Virus record (IMG/VR): IMGVR_UViG_3300044816_000060
Coordinates: 1 to 64,000 of that record
Strand: one strand, 5' to 3'
Length of the DNA stretch: 64,000 bases
Origin: a virus
In this document: in pieces, positions 23,091-30,899 of the stretch
Layout: each line of letters starts with the position of its first letter
Numbering within the stretch: position 1 is the first letter of the stretch
Program-made: the position numbers and the translations under genes
The notes under the pieces: generated by a model
Told to the model about the DNA's origin: nothing
What the model saw: the letters and a program-made list of their open reading frames with translations, nothing else
Database searches by the model: none

Positions 23091-25027
23091 GACGCCACCT
23101 GCACCGGCTTGAGCGCGTTCCCCCGGGCCACGATGAGCTGGCCCAGGACGGTCGGGTTGCCGTCACCGTCGGTGACCGGCGCGTTCAGCAGGCCCAGGTC
23201 GGACACCTTCGTGTGCAGGTCCCGCAGGCCCTGGTAGGTGGCGTCCGGGTCCAGCGCCTCAGCACGGTAGGCCAACGGGCCCGGAACGTCCTCGCCGTCG
23301 GCCAACCAATCCCGGATCACCTCCGCCAGTTCCGGGCCGGGCCTCTCGATCACCGCACCGGACAGCACCGGCAGACGGGTCTTCGACACCGACATCGTGT
23401 GATCGGGGTCCATGTCGCCGATCAGGTCGAACTCAAACTCGATGCCCTCCCGCTGGTCAGGTTTCAGTCCGACCTTGCGGGGGACACTCGTGGTCCGGCC
23501 GTTGCGTTCGATCTGCTCGATCACGTAGGAGGTCTTCGTTCGCAGCGTCACGATGACATGGCCGGGATAGGAGGCCAGCGCGTCGAACATGCGCCGCTCG
23601 TCCGGTCGGGCCTCCTTCCACCCGGAGAAGGAGTTGCCGCCCTTGGCGCGCTTGTCGGCCTGCTCCTGCATCCCGTCCACGCCGGACCAGTAGTGCGACA
23701 ACGAGTCGACCAGCAGGGCGTCGTAGCCGGCACCAGCCGCTACACCAAGAGCCTCGGTGAGGGACGCCGGGGAGAACGACTGCGGGTTGAGGGTGTCGAA
23801 CTCCCACCCGTTCAGGCCGACGTACATGGAGGCACGGCCGCGCTCGGTGTCGATGACCGCCACCTTCTTGCCCAGGGTGCAGGCGAGCATCAGGCCGGTG
23901 TAGGTGTTGTGGGTGACTACGCAGTGGTCGGTGACGTAGAGCCGGTCCGCCGCAGCCACGGAGATGCACTGCACTGGCGCCTCGCCCACCGGCTCGACCC
24001 GCTCAATGAATCGAGTCGGCTGGTACTTGCTCCGTGGCCGGTAGGCGTCCCGCTTCCGGTCGAGCCGGAACGGTGCGAGCCCGGCCGGCAGCCGAAGCCG
24101 CATCCGGTGCGACAGGGCCCCGGCTCGGCGTTCCCCGTTGTGCACGTACTCAGGTACACGAGTGCCCACAGTGGTCAGCCCACCGAGCGACTCGACCAGG
24201 AACCGGACGTCATCACAAAGGGCTGCTGATGAGGTGCTGTACTCCAGGTTGCTGCCCTTCGCGTAACCGTCCGTGTCGAGCAGGCCCTGCATCAGCGCAT
24301 GGCGGGTCTTCGCGGAGCCGAACAGATAAGTGCGTGGGATGAACTTGGCGGGGGACTTGACGCCGGTGAGGCCCAGCGCCCGCAGCTCGGTGACGAGCGG
24401 GTTGCTGCCGGTAGTGGCGTCGCGCGTGATCGCCACATCGACGGCGCTCCCTGGGAGCGGGCGAAGGTGCACGCCCGCAGGTAGCAGCTCTGACACCATG
24501 TCTCGTATCTGCTGCTCGGAGTTGCAGAGCCGGACGAAGCGGTCGCCAAAATGACCGTCGCCGAGCAGGACTCCCAGTAGGTACGGATCGATCGGCAGCA
24601 CATCTGAGACGTCAAACTCGACGGGCTGGACGAGCGGGACCGCATGCTGGCGCTTGCCGTGCCGATCACGAAGGTCGCCCATGATGTCGCGGAGCGGCTT
24701 AACAGTTCCGGGGCGCTTTGCTTGCCGGTCGAGGTAGGTCGTCGTGAGCCAGAGGTGGTCGGCCGTGCACTCCGTGCTGGCGCCGTCGTTGAACGTCACG
24801 CGGTAGACCGGCTGCACACCCTGTGGGTAGATGCCGGTAACGGTCGTTCCGCCACCGTCGGCGGAGGTGACCCGATCGCCGACGGTCAGCGCGCCCATCG
24901 TGGTCCAGCCGGTGGGCGTCAGGATCCGGGCATTAAGCGGCTGCGCCTTCCCCGCCCCGGATGGGCCAGGTAGCGCGATGCGCGCCTTGACGGCGGAGCG
25001 CTTCGCGGGTGCGAACTGGACGGTCAC
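23087..25027 (-). CDS. Sak4-like recombination ATPase interrupted by a class 3 intein
   Basis: 646 residues as translated. Extein residues 1-27 end in GPSGAGK and residue 375 resumes with TYTGL, so splicing restores a P-loop GPSGAGKT. Walker B is in GYDALLVDSLSHYWSG. The spliced 299-residue RecA-fold protein with the DSLSHYWxGxDGM pattern fits the Sak4-type single-strand annealing ATPases of actinophages, which work with SSB; ssb is two kb downstream. Without splicing the ATPase should be inactive. Confidence 0.85.
   Translation of the reverse strand: MTVQFAPAKRSAVKARIALPGPSGAGKAQPLNARILTPTGWTTMGALTVGDRVTSADGGGTTVTGIYPQGVQPVYRVTFNDGASTECTADHLWLTTTYLDRQAKRPGTVKPLRDIMGDLRDRHGKRQHAVPLVQPVEFDVSDVLPIDPYLLGVLLGDGHFGDRFVRLCNSEQQIRDMVSELLPAGVHLRPLPGSAVDVAITRDATTGSNPLVTELRALGLTGVKSPAKFIPRTYLFGSAKTRHALMQGLLDTDGYAKGSNLEYSTSSAALCDDVRFLVESLGGLTTVGTRVPEYVHNGERRAGALSHRMRLRLPAGLAPFRLDRKRDAYRPRSKYQPTRFIERVEPVGEAPVQCISVAAADRLYVTDHCVVTHNTYTGLMLACTLGKKVAVIDTERGRASMYVGLNGWEFDTLNPQSFSPASLTEALGVAAGAGYDALLVDSLSHYWSGVDGMQEQADKRAKGGNSFSGWKEARPDERRMFDALASYPGHVIVTLRTKTSYVIEQIERNGRTTSVPRKVGLKPDQREGIEFEFDLIGDMDPDHTMSVSKTRLPVLSGAVIERPGPELAEVIRDWLADGEDVPGPLAYRAEALDPDATYQGLRDLHTKVSDLGLLNAPVTDGDGNPTVLGQLIVARGNALKPVQVAS
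23906..24946 (-). mobile_element. Class 3 intein with LAGLIDADG homing endonuclease
   Basis: Residues A28-N374 of the ATPase gene (347 residues). The first residue is Ala, not Cys or Ser. Block B has TADHLW (H91, W93), block F DHC (C369), and the C-terminal junction is VVTHN followed by Thr. W93, C369 and T372 form the W-C-T triplet that defines class 3 inteins, in which the block F Cys replaces the N-terminal nucleophile. Two LAGLIDADG-type helices are visible: LLGVLLGDG (about 150-158) and LMQGLLDTDG (about 245-254), so homing activity is likely intact. Confidence 0.85.
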
Positions 25028-25224
25028 GGCGTCCTCCGGTGGAAATGGTGGATGGGGAACGACGGCTCACCGGCGGTGCAATGCGGGCATAGGACCGGTA
25101 CGGGTGTTGGGAGCTCGCAGGTCTCGATGTAGTGGGCGGCGAGGGTGACAACCCCGATGCCCTGGCACACCTGGCAGTACGCCTTCACCGAGGCGACCCG
25201 GGTAGCGGCCGGTGGGGCGGTCAC
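25024..25224 (-). CDS. Small zinc-ribbon protein
   Basis: 66 residues: AYCQVCQGIGVV ... VLCPHCTAGEP. Overlaps both neighbours by 4 bp. Unknown role. Confidence 0.6.
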   Translation of the reverse strand: MTAPPAATRVASVKAYCQVCQGIGVVTLAAHYIETCELPTPVPVLCPHCTAGEPSFPIHHFHRRTP

Positions 25225-25646
25225 GACGCCGCCTCAAGCAGGGCCAGCAGGCCGCACTCAACGTCGAGGTCGTCGTACTCCAGGTGTCTCGGCACCATGG
25301 CCAGGGTTTCGGCGAGCCAGTCCTCGACCATGGCCAGGCCGGTGGACAGTTCGGCGTGCCCGGACGGGGAGTCGAGTGTCAGCACCAGCTGGTCGGCGTC
25401 GGTGCGGACTTTGACGTCGTCGGCGCCGCTGGGGTGGAGGAGGCCTTCGGCGAGGAGGTCCCGCCCGAACACCCAGGTCGAGATGGGGTCACCGTCGAAC
25501 ATGAACACGACGGTGACAGCGGCCGGGTCGTGGCGGGTGTAGCGGAGCTGGGCGGTCACCGTGTCCGGGTCGTCTTCGGCGGCGTCGAGGATGGCGAACT
25601 CGACGGCCAGGCACAGGGCGTCACGGGTATAGAAGTGGCCGGTCAT
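25221..25646 (-). CDS. SsgA-like protein (sporulation/cell-division regulator family)
   Basis: 141 residues from MTGHFYTRDA. The alignment to the SsgA/SsgB family is visible by eye: AQLRYTRHDPAAVTVVFMFDG, TWVFGRDLLAEGLLHPSGADDVKV, LTLDSPSGHAEL, MVEDWLAETLAMVP, and EYDDLDVECGLLALL, matching the family core LRYDxxDPYAVxxxF / WVFARDLLAEGLxxPxGxGDVxV / LSSPxGxA / FLxxTxxxVP. These proteins control septum placement (FtsZ recruitment by SsgB) in sporulating actinomycetes. In a phage it could act on host division during infection or lysogeny. Length equals host SsgB (~137). Confidence 0.8.
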   Translation of the reverse strand: MTGHFYTRDALCLAVEFAILDAAEDDPDTVTAQLRYTRHDPAAVTVVFMFDGDPISTWVFGRDLLAEGLLHPSGADDVKVRTDADQLVLTLDSPSGHAELSTGLAMVEDWLAETLAMVPRHLEYDDLDVECGLLALLEAAS

Positions 25647-26140
25647 GACGCCTTGCTCTCGTCGGAGGCGGGCAGCTCCAGCAGGCCGTTGGACAGCAAC
25701 TCCCCGATCCGGCGGCGCAGCAGCGGAACCTGGGTCGGGTCCACGGCCGGCCGGTACGAGGACGAACCTGTGACCAGTTCGATGCCGGGGATGATCCCGC
25801 CGGTGACGTCGTCGTAGGCGAGCCCGGTCGCCTTGCACCGCTTCTTCAGTGCGTCTACGTAGGCTGGGTTGACGCTCTCCACGATCTCCGTCGGGGCGTG
25901 TTCCTTCACCCACGCCAGCAGTGCTCGCTGGTCGGTCACCGACGCCGACTCGGCGGCCTTCCCGATGGTGACCGCCCCGATGACGGTTCCGTCGGGGAGT
26001 TGCGCGGTGACCCGCTCCCCCGGCTCCATCTGGGGTTCTAGGACGTTCCGGACGCCGGTCACGAGGGTGCGGACCTCCTCGGACAACCAGCGGGCCACCA
26101 CGGCACGCCCAGCGATGACCCTGCTCTCCTCACGCACCAT
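25643..26140 (-). CDS. Conserved phage protein of the recombination operon
   Basis: 165 residues beginning MVREESRVIAGRAVVARWLSEEVRTLV. Related small proteins often sit with Sak4-type ATPases in actinophages; the function is unknown. The first ~20 residues are mirrored at the start of the upstream HNH gene. Confidence 0.6.
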   Translation of the reverse strand: MVREESRVIAGRAVVARWLSEEVRTLVTGVRNVLEPQMEPGERVTAQLPDGTVIGAVTIGKAAESASVTDQRALLAWVKEHAPTEIVESVNPAYVDALKKRCKATGLAYDDVTGGIIPGIELVTGSSSYRPAVDPTQVPLLRRRIGELLSNGLLELPASDESKAS

Positions 26141-26711
26141 TTGCGACGCACCCTTCCTTTGAGGCGTGGTATCGCTGACGTGCGCATACCCGACACGCCA
26201 TCCCCCGGCCGTTGCTGCCGGGGCGGTAGTTTTCTGGCGTCTTCTCGTGACCCTTCGGACAGTGCGTCCGGAACTGTGGGTTCATGGACCGGTGGGTGTT
26301 GCAGGTTTTGCACGACGGCACGAGGTTGAGTGGATCGTTGTTCCGCGTGTCCGCGTCGAGATGATCGGTGAAGACCTGCTCCATGCCGGAGCCACGCCAC
26401 GTCAAGCGCCGCCCGCACCAATTGCAGGACTGCGGGCCCGAGCCGATTCGCTCGTACAGAACCTTGCGATGCACGAGGACAGTGCCGTCGGAGTGAGCCA
26501 ATGGGTGCTCAGGCTCGGTGATAGAGCAGTAAGGACTCGTTCCCGTGATCACCCTGCCGCGAGCTTGGCAGGACCGCGAGCAGAACCGCTGGCTCTTCCT
26601 GGCGGTCCAGTGCTCCTTGCCGCAGTACCCGCAGGTGAAGCGGTGCTTCTTAGGCCGCCATTTCGCGGTGACGGCTCGGCCGGCGGTCACGCGGGGGTTG
26701 TCGTCGCTCAT
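26130..26711 (-). CDS. HNH homing endonuclease fused to a copied gene start
   Basis: 193 residues from MSDDNPRVTAGRAVTAKW; this start resembles the beginning of the downstream gene (SRVIAGRAVVARW). Then zinc clusters (CGYCGKEHW, CSRSCQAR), HNH core (CNWCGRRLTW...FTDHLDADTRNNDPLNLVPSCKTCNTHR) and a terminal THCPKGHEKTPENYRPG finger. Same architecture as the HNH gene at 22299-23090. Confidence 0.85.
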   Translation of the reverse strand: MSDDNPRVTAGRAVTAKWRPKKHRFTCGYCGKEHWTARKSQRFCSRSCQARGRVITGTSPYCSITEPEHPLAHSDGTVLVHRKVLYERIGSGPQSCNWCGRRLTWRGSGMEQVFTDHLDADTRNNDPLNLVPSCKTCNTHRSMNPQFRTHCPKGHEKTPENYRPGSNGRGMACRVCARQRYHASKEGCVANGA

Positions 26712-26842
26712 CAGTCCTCCTCGGCCGGGTTGGGCAGTTCGTCGAGGGCTTTCCCCAGGTCCCGCCAGTGGGCGCGAATGTCCAGCCGGTACTCCTCGGG
26801 CGCTGACCACCAGACGTCGATCAGGTACTCCTCGGTGCTCAC
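26711..26842 (-). CDS. 43-residue hypothetical protein
   Basis: From a GTG in a GTGA overlap: VSTEEYLIDVWWSAPEEYRLDIRAHWRDLGKALDELPNPAEED. Acidic, helical. Confidence 0.5.
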   Translation of the reverse strand: MSTEEYLIDVWWSAPEEYRLDIRAHWRDLGKALDELPNPAEED

Positions 26843-27048
26843 TCCCCCACCTCGATCACTGCCGGGGACAGCGGCCACTCGACCGACCCGTTGACGTCCA
26901 AAGTGACGATCCACTCGACCTGCTCGTTCGGCCACGACGTGACAACCCGCAGGAACGTCCCGGCTGCCCCCCGGTGGCGGATACGGGCACCGGGGGCGGG
27001 GACCAGGTACTCCTCCGGGTCGGAGTCGAGCTGGGTGGTGGTGGTCAT
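26839..27048 (-). CDS. 69-residue hypothetical protein
   Basis: MTTTTQLDSDPEEYLVPAPG...RHRGAAGTFLRVVTSWPNEQVEWIVTLDVNGSVEWPLSPAVIEV. Small beta-barrel-like pattern; no family recognised. Confidence 0.55.
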   Translation of the reverse strand: MTTTTQLDSDPEEYLVPAPGARIRHRGAAGTFLRVVTSWPNEQVEWIVTLDVNGSVEWPLSPAVIEVGE

Positions 27049-27314
27049 CAGGCAGCGCTCCTAGCGTCGGTCGAGTCCCACGGCCGGTGGGCGTCCAGGT
27101 CGATCGGAGCCACCACCGGCGGGGTGAACGAGCCGCTCAGCAGGGCGTACCGCATCGTGTCGGCCACGTCCTCGTCACAGCACAGTTCGCGGCGGGGGCC
27201 GTCGAAGCCGTCCCACTCCACGGCGAACGTGGCGGTCTTCCAGTGCTTCTCGCAGCGGGGCTCGGTGAGATCCGAGGCCCGATCACTGCCGATGACTGCT
27301 AAGCTGCTGGTCAT
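27048..27314 (-). CDS. Hypothetical protein with paired cysteines
   Basis: 88 residues from an ATG preceded by AGGAG (CAGGAGAAACGGCT). The frame is also open to an ATG at 27419 that overlaps the methylase stop (TGATG), so a 123-residue form is possible. Sequence includes EPRCEKHWKTATFAVEWDGFDGPRRELCCDEDVADTM. Confidence 0.5.
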   Translation of the reverse strand: MTSSLAVIGSDRASDLTEPRCEKHWKTATFAVEWDGFDGPRRELCCDEDVADTMRYALLSGSFTPPVVAPIDLDAHRPWDSTDARSAA

Positions 27315-27418
27315 AGCCGTTTCTCCTGAGTTTCGGTTAGCGCGAGAGCCCGGTGACGCCGTCCAAAGCTGCCGGGCTGAGGCCAGAGCGAGAGCTTCGA
27401 GGTAGGTGGGGGCATCCA

Positions 27419-28339
27419 TCAGACGCCCACCTCGGACAGGTCGAGTAGCGCGGGGGCGGCCAGCTCAGCTTCGAGCCGCTGGAGATTGCGAACCGCGGAA
27501 TCGTGATACGACCTCTTTAGTTCGCAACCCCACGCTCGGCGGCCCAGCTTCACTGCCACATACGGCTCAGACCCGACACCCGAGAAGGGGCTGACGACCA
27601 GCTCACCGGGGTTGGACCAGAGCCGCACGCAGCGCTCGATGAAGTCGAGCTGTAGGGCGTGCAGGTGGCGGGTGTCGTCGGCCTCCTTCGCCTCCGCCAC
27701 GTTCAGCGTGTGCGTGCGGCGGATGCCCAGCCACACCGGCCGGGCCCAGTCGATCCAGTTCTGATTCGACACGCCAGGCGGCGGCTCGTCCGCGGAGTGT
27801 GGGATCGGCACCTCGTTCTGCCCTGGTTTGATGAAGTGAAGCATCTGGTCCCCGGTGGCCGGCGAGGTGCGCGCGGAGTCACGGTTCTTCGTCACGAACA
27901 TCAGGTGCTGCGCCTTGGTGCGGGTGGCGACGGCCTGCGGGTCGAGGTCTACCCACCACCGGCCGTAGAACGTCCAGCCCGCAGCGACGTGGGCGCGAAT
28001 GACGTCCCCGGAGAGGTCGTAGAGGCCGGAGACCCCGTGCGTGGCCTTGGTGGTGGCTACGTCGGCGATGTGGACGCAACAGCTGCGGCCGGGCTTCGTG
28101 ACCCGCAGGAGTTCATTACAGATAAAATTGTAATGCTGGATAAACTCGTCAGGGTTGGCACAGTTTCCAAGGTCACGCGGGCTTGGCGAATATGAGTACA
28201 AACCTGCGAAAGGTGGAGAAAAAACTGACAGGTCTACCGAGTCATTAGCCAGCTCGACCATTCTCTTGCATGAGTCACCGAGCAGTAAATCCCAGTTCTC
28301 GCCGTAGGCTTCATCCTCTTCGTATACCTCGTCGATCAT
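27419..28339 (-). CDS. Beta-class DNA methyltransferase (N6-adenine/N4-cytosine)
   Basis: 306 residues. Catalytic motif IV is SPPF (41-44). AdoMet-binding motif I comes late: LVVSPFSGVGSEPYVAVKLGRRAWGCELKRSY. That order (IV before I) defines the beta class. No specificity subunit is visible. It is directly downstream of an SNF2 helicase with ATGA coupling. The N-terminal third is markedly richer in A+T (around 28.1-28.3 kb) than its neighbours, hinting at a different origin. Confidence 0.85.
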   Translation of the reverse strand: MIDEVYEEDEAYGENWDLLLGDSCKRMVELANDSVDLSVFSPPFAGLYSYSPSPRDLGNCANPDEFIQHYNFICNELLRVTKPGRSCCVHIADVATTKATHGVSGLYDLSGDVIRAHVAAGWTFYGRWWVDLDPQAVATRTKAQHLMFVTKNRDSARTSPATGDQMLHFIKPGQNEVPIPHSADEPPPGVSNQNWIDWARPVWLGIRRTHTLNVAEAKEADDTRHLHALQLDFIERCVRLWSNPGELVVSPFSGVGSEPYVAVKLGRRAWGCELKRSYHDSAVRNLQRLEAELAAPALLDLSEVGV

Positions 28340-29646
28340 GCTGCGCTCCTAGTCAGCTCATGACGAGCAGCCTTCATCTCGGCGACGAGTTGGGCCATCA
28401 TCAACTCGTGCTCGCGCTCTTTTCGGGCCACGTTGTGGGCGATCTGCTGCTCAATCTCAGACAGGATCACGTGCACCTTCACCACTCTGGTTTGCCCATA
28501 GCGGTAGCTGCGCCGGATACACTGGAAGTAATCCTCAAAGCTGTACCCCATCCCACAGAATGCCTGCCGGGCCGACCTCTGAAAATTGAGCCCTCTACCG
28601 GCAATACTCGGTTTTGTGATCAGATGTTGAATGGTTCCGTCAGCGAATGCGAGGAGTAGTTCCGCCTTCTCTTCCGGACTCATCGACCCGTGCACGTTCA
28701 CCGAGCCGGGGATGAGGTCGGCCAACATCTGGGCCTCCGCGTTCAGCCCGGCCCACAACAGCCACGGCTCGTGAGGCTCGGCCGCGACGAGCTCGGCGGC
28801 TCGCTCACACCTGGGCGCGAGGGTCTCCCTACGGACCCGCGCCGTACCGGACACTCCGCCCAAGTCGGTGGCGAACAGCTGCCCCTCCGACTCGACATGC
28901 ACCGGGACCAGCTCGGGCACAACGTCCAGGCCGGGAAGGTCGTATCCGTCATCTGGGTAGCCGATGTCGGATGGCCGGCGCAGCGCGACCGCCCAGGACG
29001 CCAGCCATCGGTACATCGGGCCTCGGGCATGGCCCTTGACCCGCCATCCGTCGTCGTCGTGGATGAAGTAGCTCGACAACATATCGACCCGCGACATCAC
29101 CCCGAGGAATGCCGACTGGTTCGTCAGTTCCTCCGCGTCGTTCGGCGCCGGAGTGGCGGTGCAGGATAGACGGCGTGGGACGGGGGCGAAGTGCTCGATG
29201 AGCAGATTCCGGGTCTTCCCCGTCGAGTCACGAAGTACAGAGCCCTCATCGAGTACTACGACGTCGAGTTCGCGGGGGTCGAACCGGTCGACCATCTCGT
29301 AGTTGGTCACCCACACTCCACGGCCGGTGATCTGCTCGCTGTTCCTGACGTAGTGGGCGTCGATGTCGAGCAGAGCGGCTTCCCGGACTGTCTGCTGGCA
29401 CACCGCCAGCGGTGCCACGATCAGGGATGTGTCACCGGACAGTCGGCAGTACTCAAGGGACATGGCGGTTTTCCCCGTGCCTGTGGTGGTCCATAATCCG
29501 GCTCGGCCATGCGCCACCGTCCAGCGGACCAGATCGGCTTGGAATCCATGGAGTCGGGGATGGATAGCGGACGGCTCGATTCGGCTGCCCAGAGTCGGAG
29601 CGAGCCGCACTTTGGATGCGAGGAAGGATTCATACGAGGTGGTCAC
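28336..29646 (-). CDS. SNF2-family DEAD/DEAH-type helicase
   Basis: 436 residues from a GTG (GTGA overlap). Walker A TTGTGKT (54-60), motif II VVLDEGS (about 130-136), motif III SCTATP (161-166), C-terminal helicase domain with TKPSIAGRGLNFQ and the arginine motif RRSYRYGQTR. The compact SNF2 core with no accessory domain is common in phage replication operons and probably acts in recombination-dependent replication. Confidence 0.9.
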   Translation of the reverse strand: MTTSYESFLASKVRLAPTLGSRIEPSAIHPRLHGFQADLVRWTVAHGRAGLWTTTGTGKTAMSLEYCRLSGDTSLIVAPLAVCQQTVREAALLDIDAHYVRNSEQITGRGVWVTNYEMVDRFDPRELDVVVLDEGSVLRDSTGKTRNLLIEHFAPVPRRLSCTATPAPNDAEELTNQSAFLGVMSRVDMLSSYFIHDDDGWRVKGHARGPMYRWLASWAVALRRPSDIGYPDDGYDLPGLDVVPELVPVHVESEGQLFATDLGGVSGTARVRRETLAPRCERAAELVAAEPHEPWLLWAGLNAEAQMLADLIPGSVNVHGSMSPEEKAELLLAFADGTIQHLITKPSIAGRGLNFQRSARQAFCGMGYSFEDYFQCIRRSYRYGQTRVVKVHVILSEIEQQIAHNVARKEREHELMMAQLVAEMKAARHELTRSAA

Positions 29647-29927
29647 CGCTTCCCCTTCCCGGCGTTCTCCCGCTTCGCCGTGACCGCCCGCACCGTCCCC
29701 GCATCCCGCTGGACGAGCTGCTCGGCGGGTGGCGGGACACACCGCGACACCGGCACAACCTCCCGCTCAGGAGAGCCACCGAACACGGCCACCGCGGCCC
29801 AGATGAGCAGCCCGCCCACGACGATCCAGCGGACCGGGTTGGGGGGGCGTGGGGTTTCCACCATGCAGGGGGCGGCGTTGAGCTGGGCGATGATGTCGTC
29901 CAGGGTGTCGTCTGGGGCGCCCTTCAT
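29643..29927 (-). CDS. Single-pass membrane protein
   Basis: 94 residues; a transmembrane helix (RWIVVGGLLIWAAVAVFG) in the middle, acidic N-terminus and basic C-terminus. Overlaps both neighbours by 4 bp. Confidence 0.6.
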   Translation of the reverse strand: MKGAPDDTLDDIIAQLNAAPCMVETPRPPNPVRWIVVGGLLIWAAVAVFGGSPEREVVPVSRCVPPPAEQLVQRDAGTVRAVTAKRENAGKGKR

Positions 29928-30217
29928 GCGGCACCGCCGAGCACCGCCGCTACCTGCTGACCGAGCCAGGTCGCCACGTTTGCGCTGACCGCATTCCCGG
30001 CCTGCATGGTCTGCTCACCCTTGTTCCCGGTGACGATGTAGCTGTCGGGGAACCGCTGCGCGCGCAGGTGCTCACGCGGGCTGAGCATCCGGAACGAGCA
30101 GTCCTCGACGTCGATCCCGGGATGCATCAGGCCGTGCTGTTCGCGGGTGGCGATCGTCGCCAGCGGCTGCTCCCCTGCCGGGTTCCACCAGTGGTCAGCG
30201 TGGACCCAGCCGTTCAT
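29924..30217 (-). CDS. Stand-alone C-terminal part of a C5-cytosine DNA methyltransferase
   Basis: 97 residues. LATIATREQHGLM, FRMLSPREHLRAQRFPDSYIVTG, and MQAGNAVSANVATWLGQQV correspond to motifs VIII/IX-X of Dcm-type enzymes (RxLTxxExxRLQGFPD...; QxGNAVxxxxA). The N-terminal AdoMet-binding and PCQ motifs are absent here and in the flanking genes. It is expressed as its own gene with coupled start and stop, so it is not an obvious assembly break. It may be a remnant, or half of a split enzyme whose partner is elsewhere. Confidence 0.75.
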   Translation of the reverse strand: MNGWVHADHWWNPAGEQPLATIATREQHGLMHPGIDVEDCSFRMLSPREHLRAQRFPDSYIVTGNKGEQTMQAGNAVSANVATWLGQQVAAVLGGAA

Positions 30218-30567
30218 GCCGCTTGCTCTTGTCCGGCGAGGCGGGCGTCGCGGCGTAGGGCGGCGTTCTCGACCAGCGCGGCGGACAGTGCGTCCAAGAG
30301 CCGGGCGCGTTCCCGTTCGAAAACCTGCCGCGCCCGATCCAGCTGAGCGTTTCGGGTCGCGTCAAGCCCGCCGAGGAGCCCACGCTGGTAGCCGATGGCG
30401 ACCGCGTGCGCCCGGTCGCTGGCGGCGAGGTGGCGCAGCAGTGTGCGCATACGGGACTTGACCGTGTGCTCGGAGAGCCCCAGGCGGTGGCCGATCGCGG
30501 CGTTTGTCATCCCCTCGGCGATCAGGTCGAGTACCTGTTGTTCCCGCTCAGAGAGAGTAATGATCAT
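30214..30567 (-). CDS. LuxR-type (GerE) helix-turn-helix regulator
   Basis: 117 residues. Residues 1-65 are a GerE domain: TLSEREQQVLDLIAEGMTNAAIGHRLGLSEHTVKSRMRTLLRHLAASDRAHAVAIGY. A coiled coil follows. There is no receiver or ligand domain, so it probably acts alone or by heterodimerising with host LuxR-type regulators. Confidence 0.85.
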   Translation of the reverse strand: MIITLSEREQQVLDLIAEGMTNAAIGHRLGLSEHTVKSRMRTLLRHLAASDRAHAVAIGYQRGLLGGLDATRNAQLDRARQVFERERARLLDALSAALVENAALRRDARLAGQEQAA

Positions 30568-30899
30568 GCGGTGTTCCTTAGTGCCCACGACGCCGGGAGC
30601 AAAAGCACAATTTCGGCGGGTTGGCGGGTCAAGTTGTGGATCAGGTCGTAGATCTCTTCGTCGGCGCACGTCGGCCCGCAGAGGTCGCACCACGACGGCG
30701 GAACTTCGAGCCGGAAGCGCCAGAGGACGCGCCAGACACCGGGGCGGGGCTCCACCCCAGCCGTTTCTTCGCAAACCCCGCAGGTGTCCAGCCGGGACGG
30801 GTCCAAGGTGGCGACGAGATCCACCAGGGGGTGCACGGCGAGGTCGGGTAGTTCGGCGATCCGGTCCGGACGCACGGTGAACAACTGGGCGGCCGTCAT
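30564..30899 (-). CDS. Zinc-binding hypothetical protein
   Basis: 111 residues from MTAAQLFTVRPDRIAEL (ATGA overlap). Cys pairs CGVCEET ... CDLCGPTC. Unknown function. Confidence 0.6.
   Translation of the reverse strand: MTAAQLFTVRPDRIAELPDLAVHPLVDLVATLDPSRLDTCGVCEETAGVEPRPGVWRVLWRFRLEVPPSWCDLCGPTCADEEIYDLIHNLTRQPAEIVLLLPASWALRNTA

Noticed and set aside
27419-29646. SNF2 helicase plus methylase as a DISARM-like defence locus
   Set aside because: No DUF1998, PLD or other DISARM partner nearby; such pairs are common in phage replication operons.
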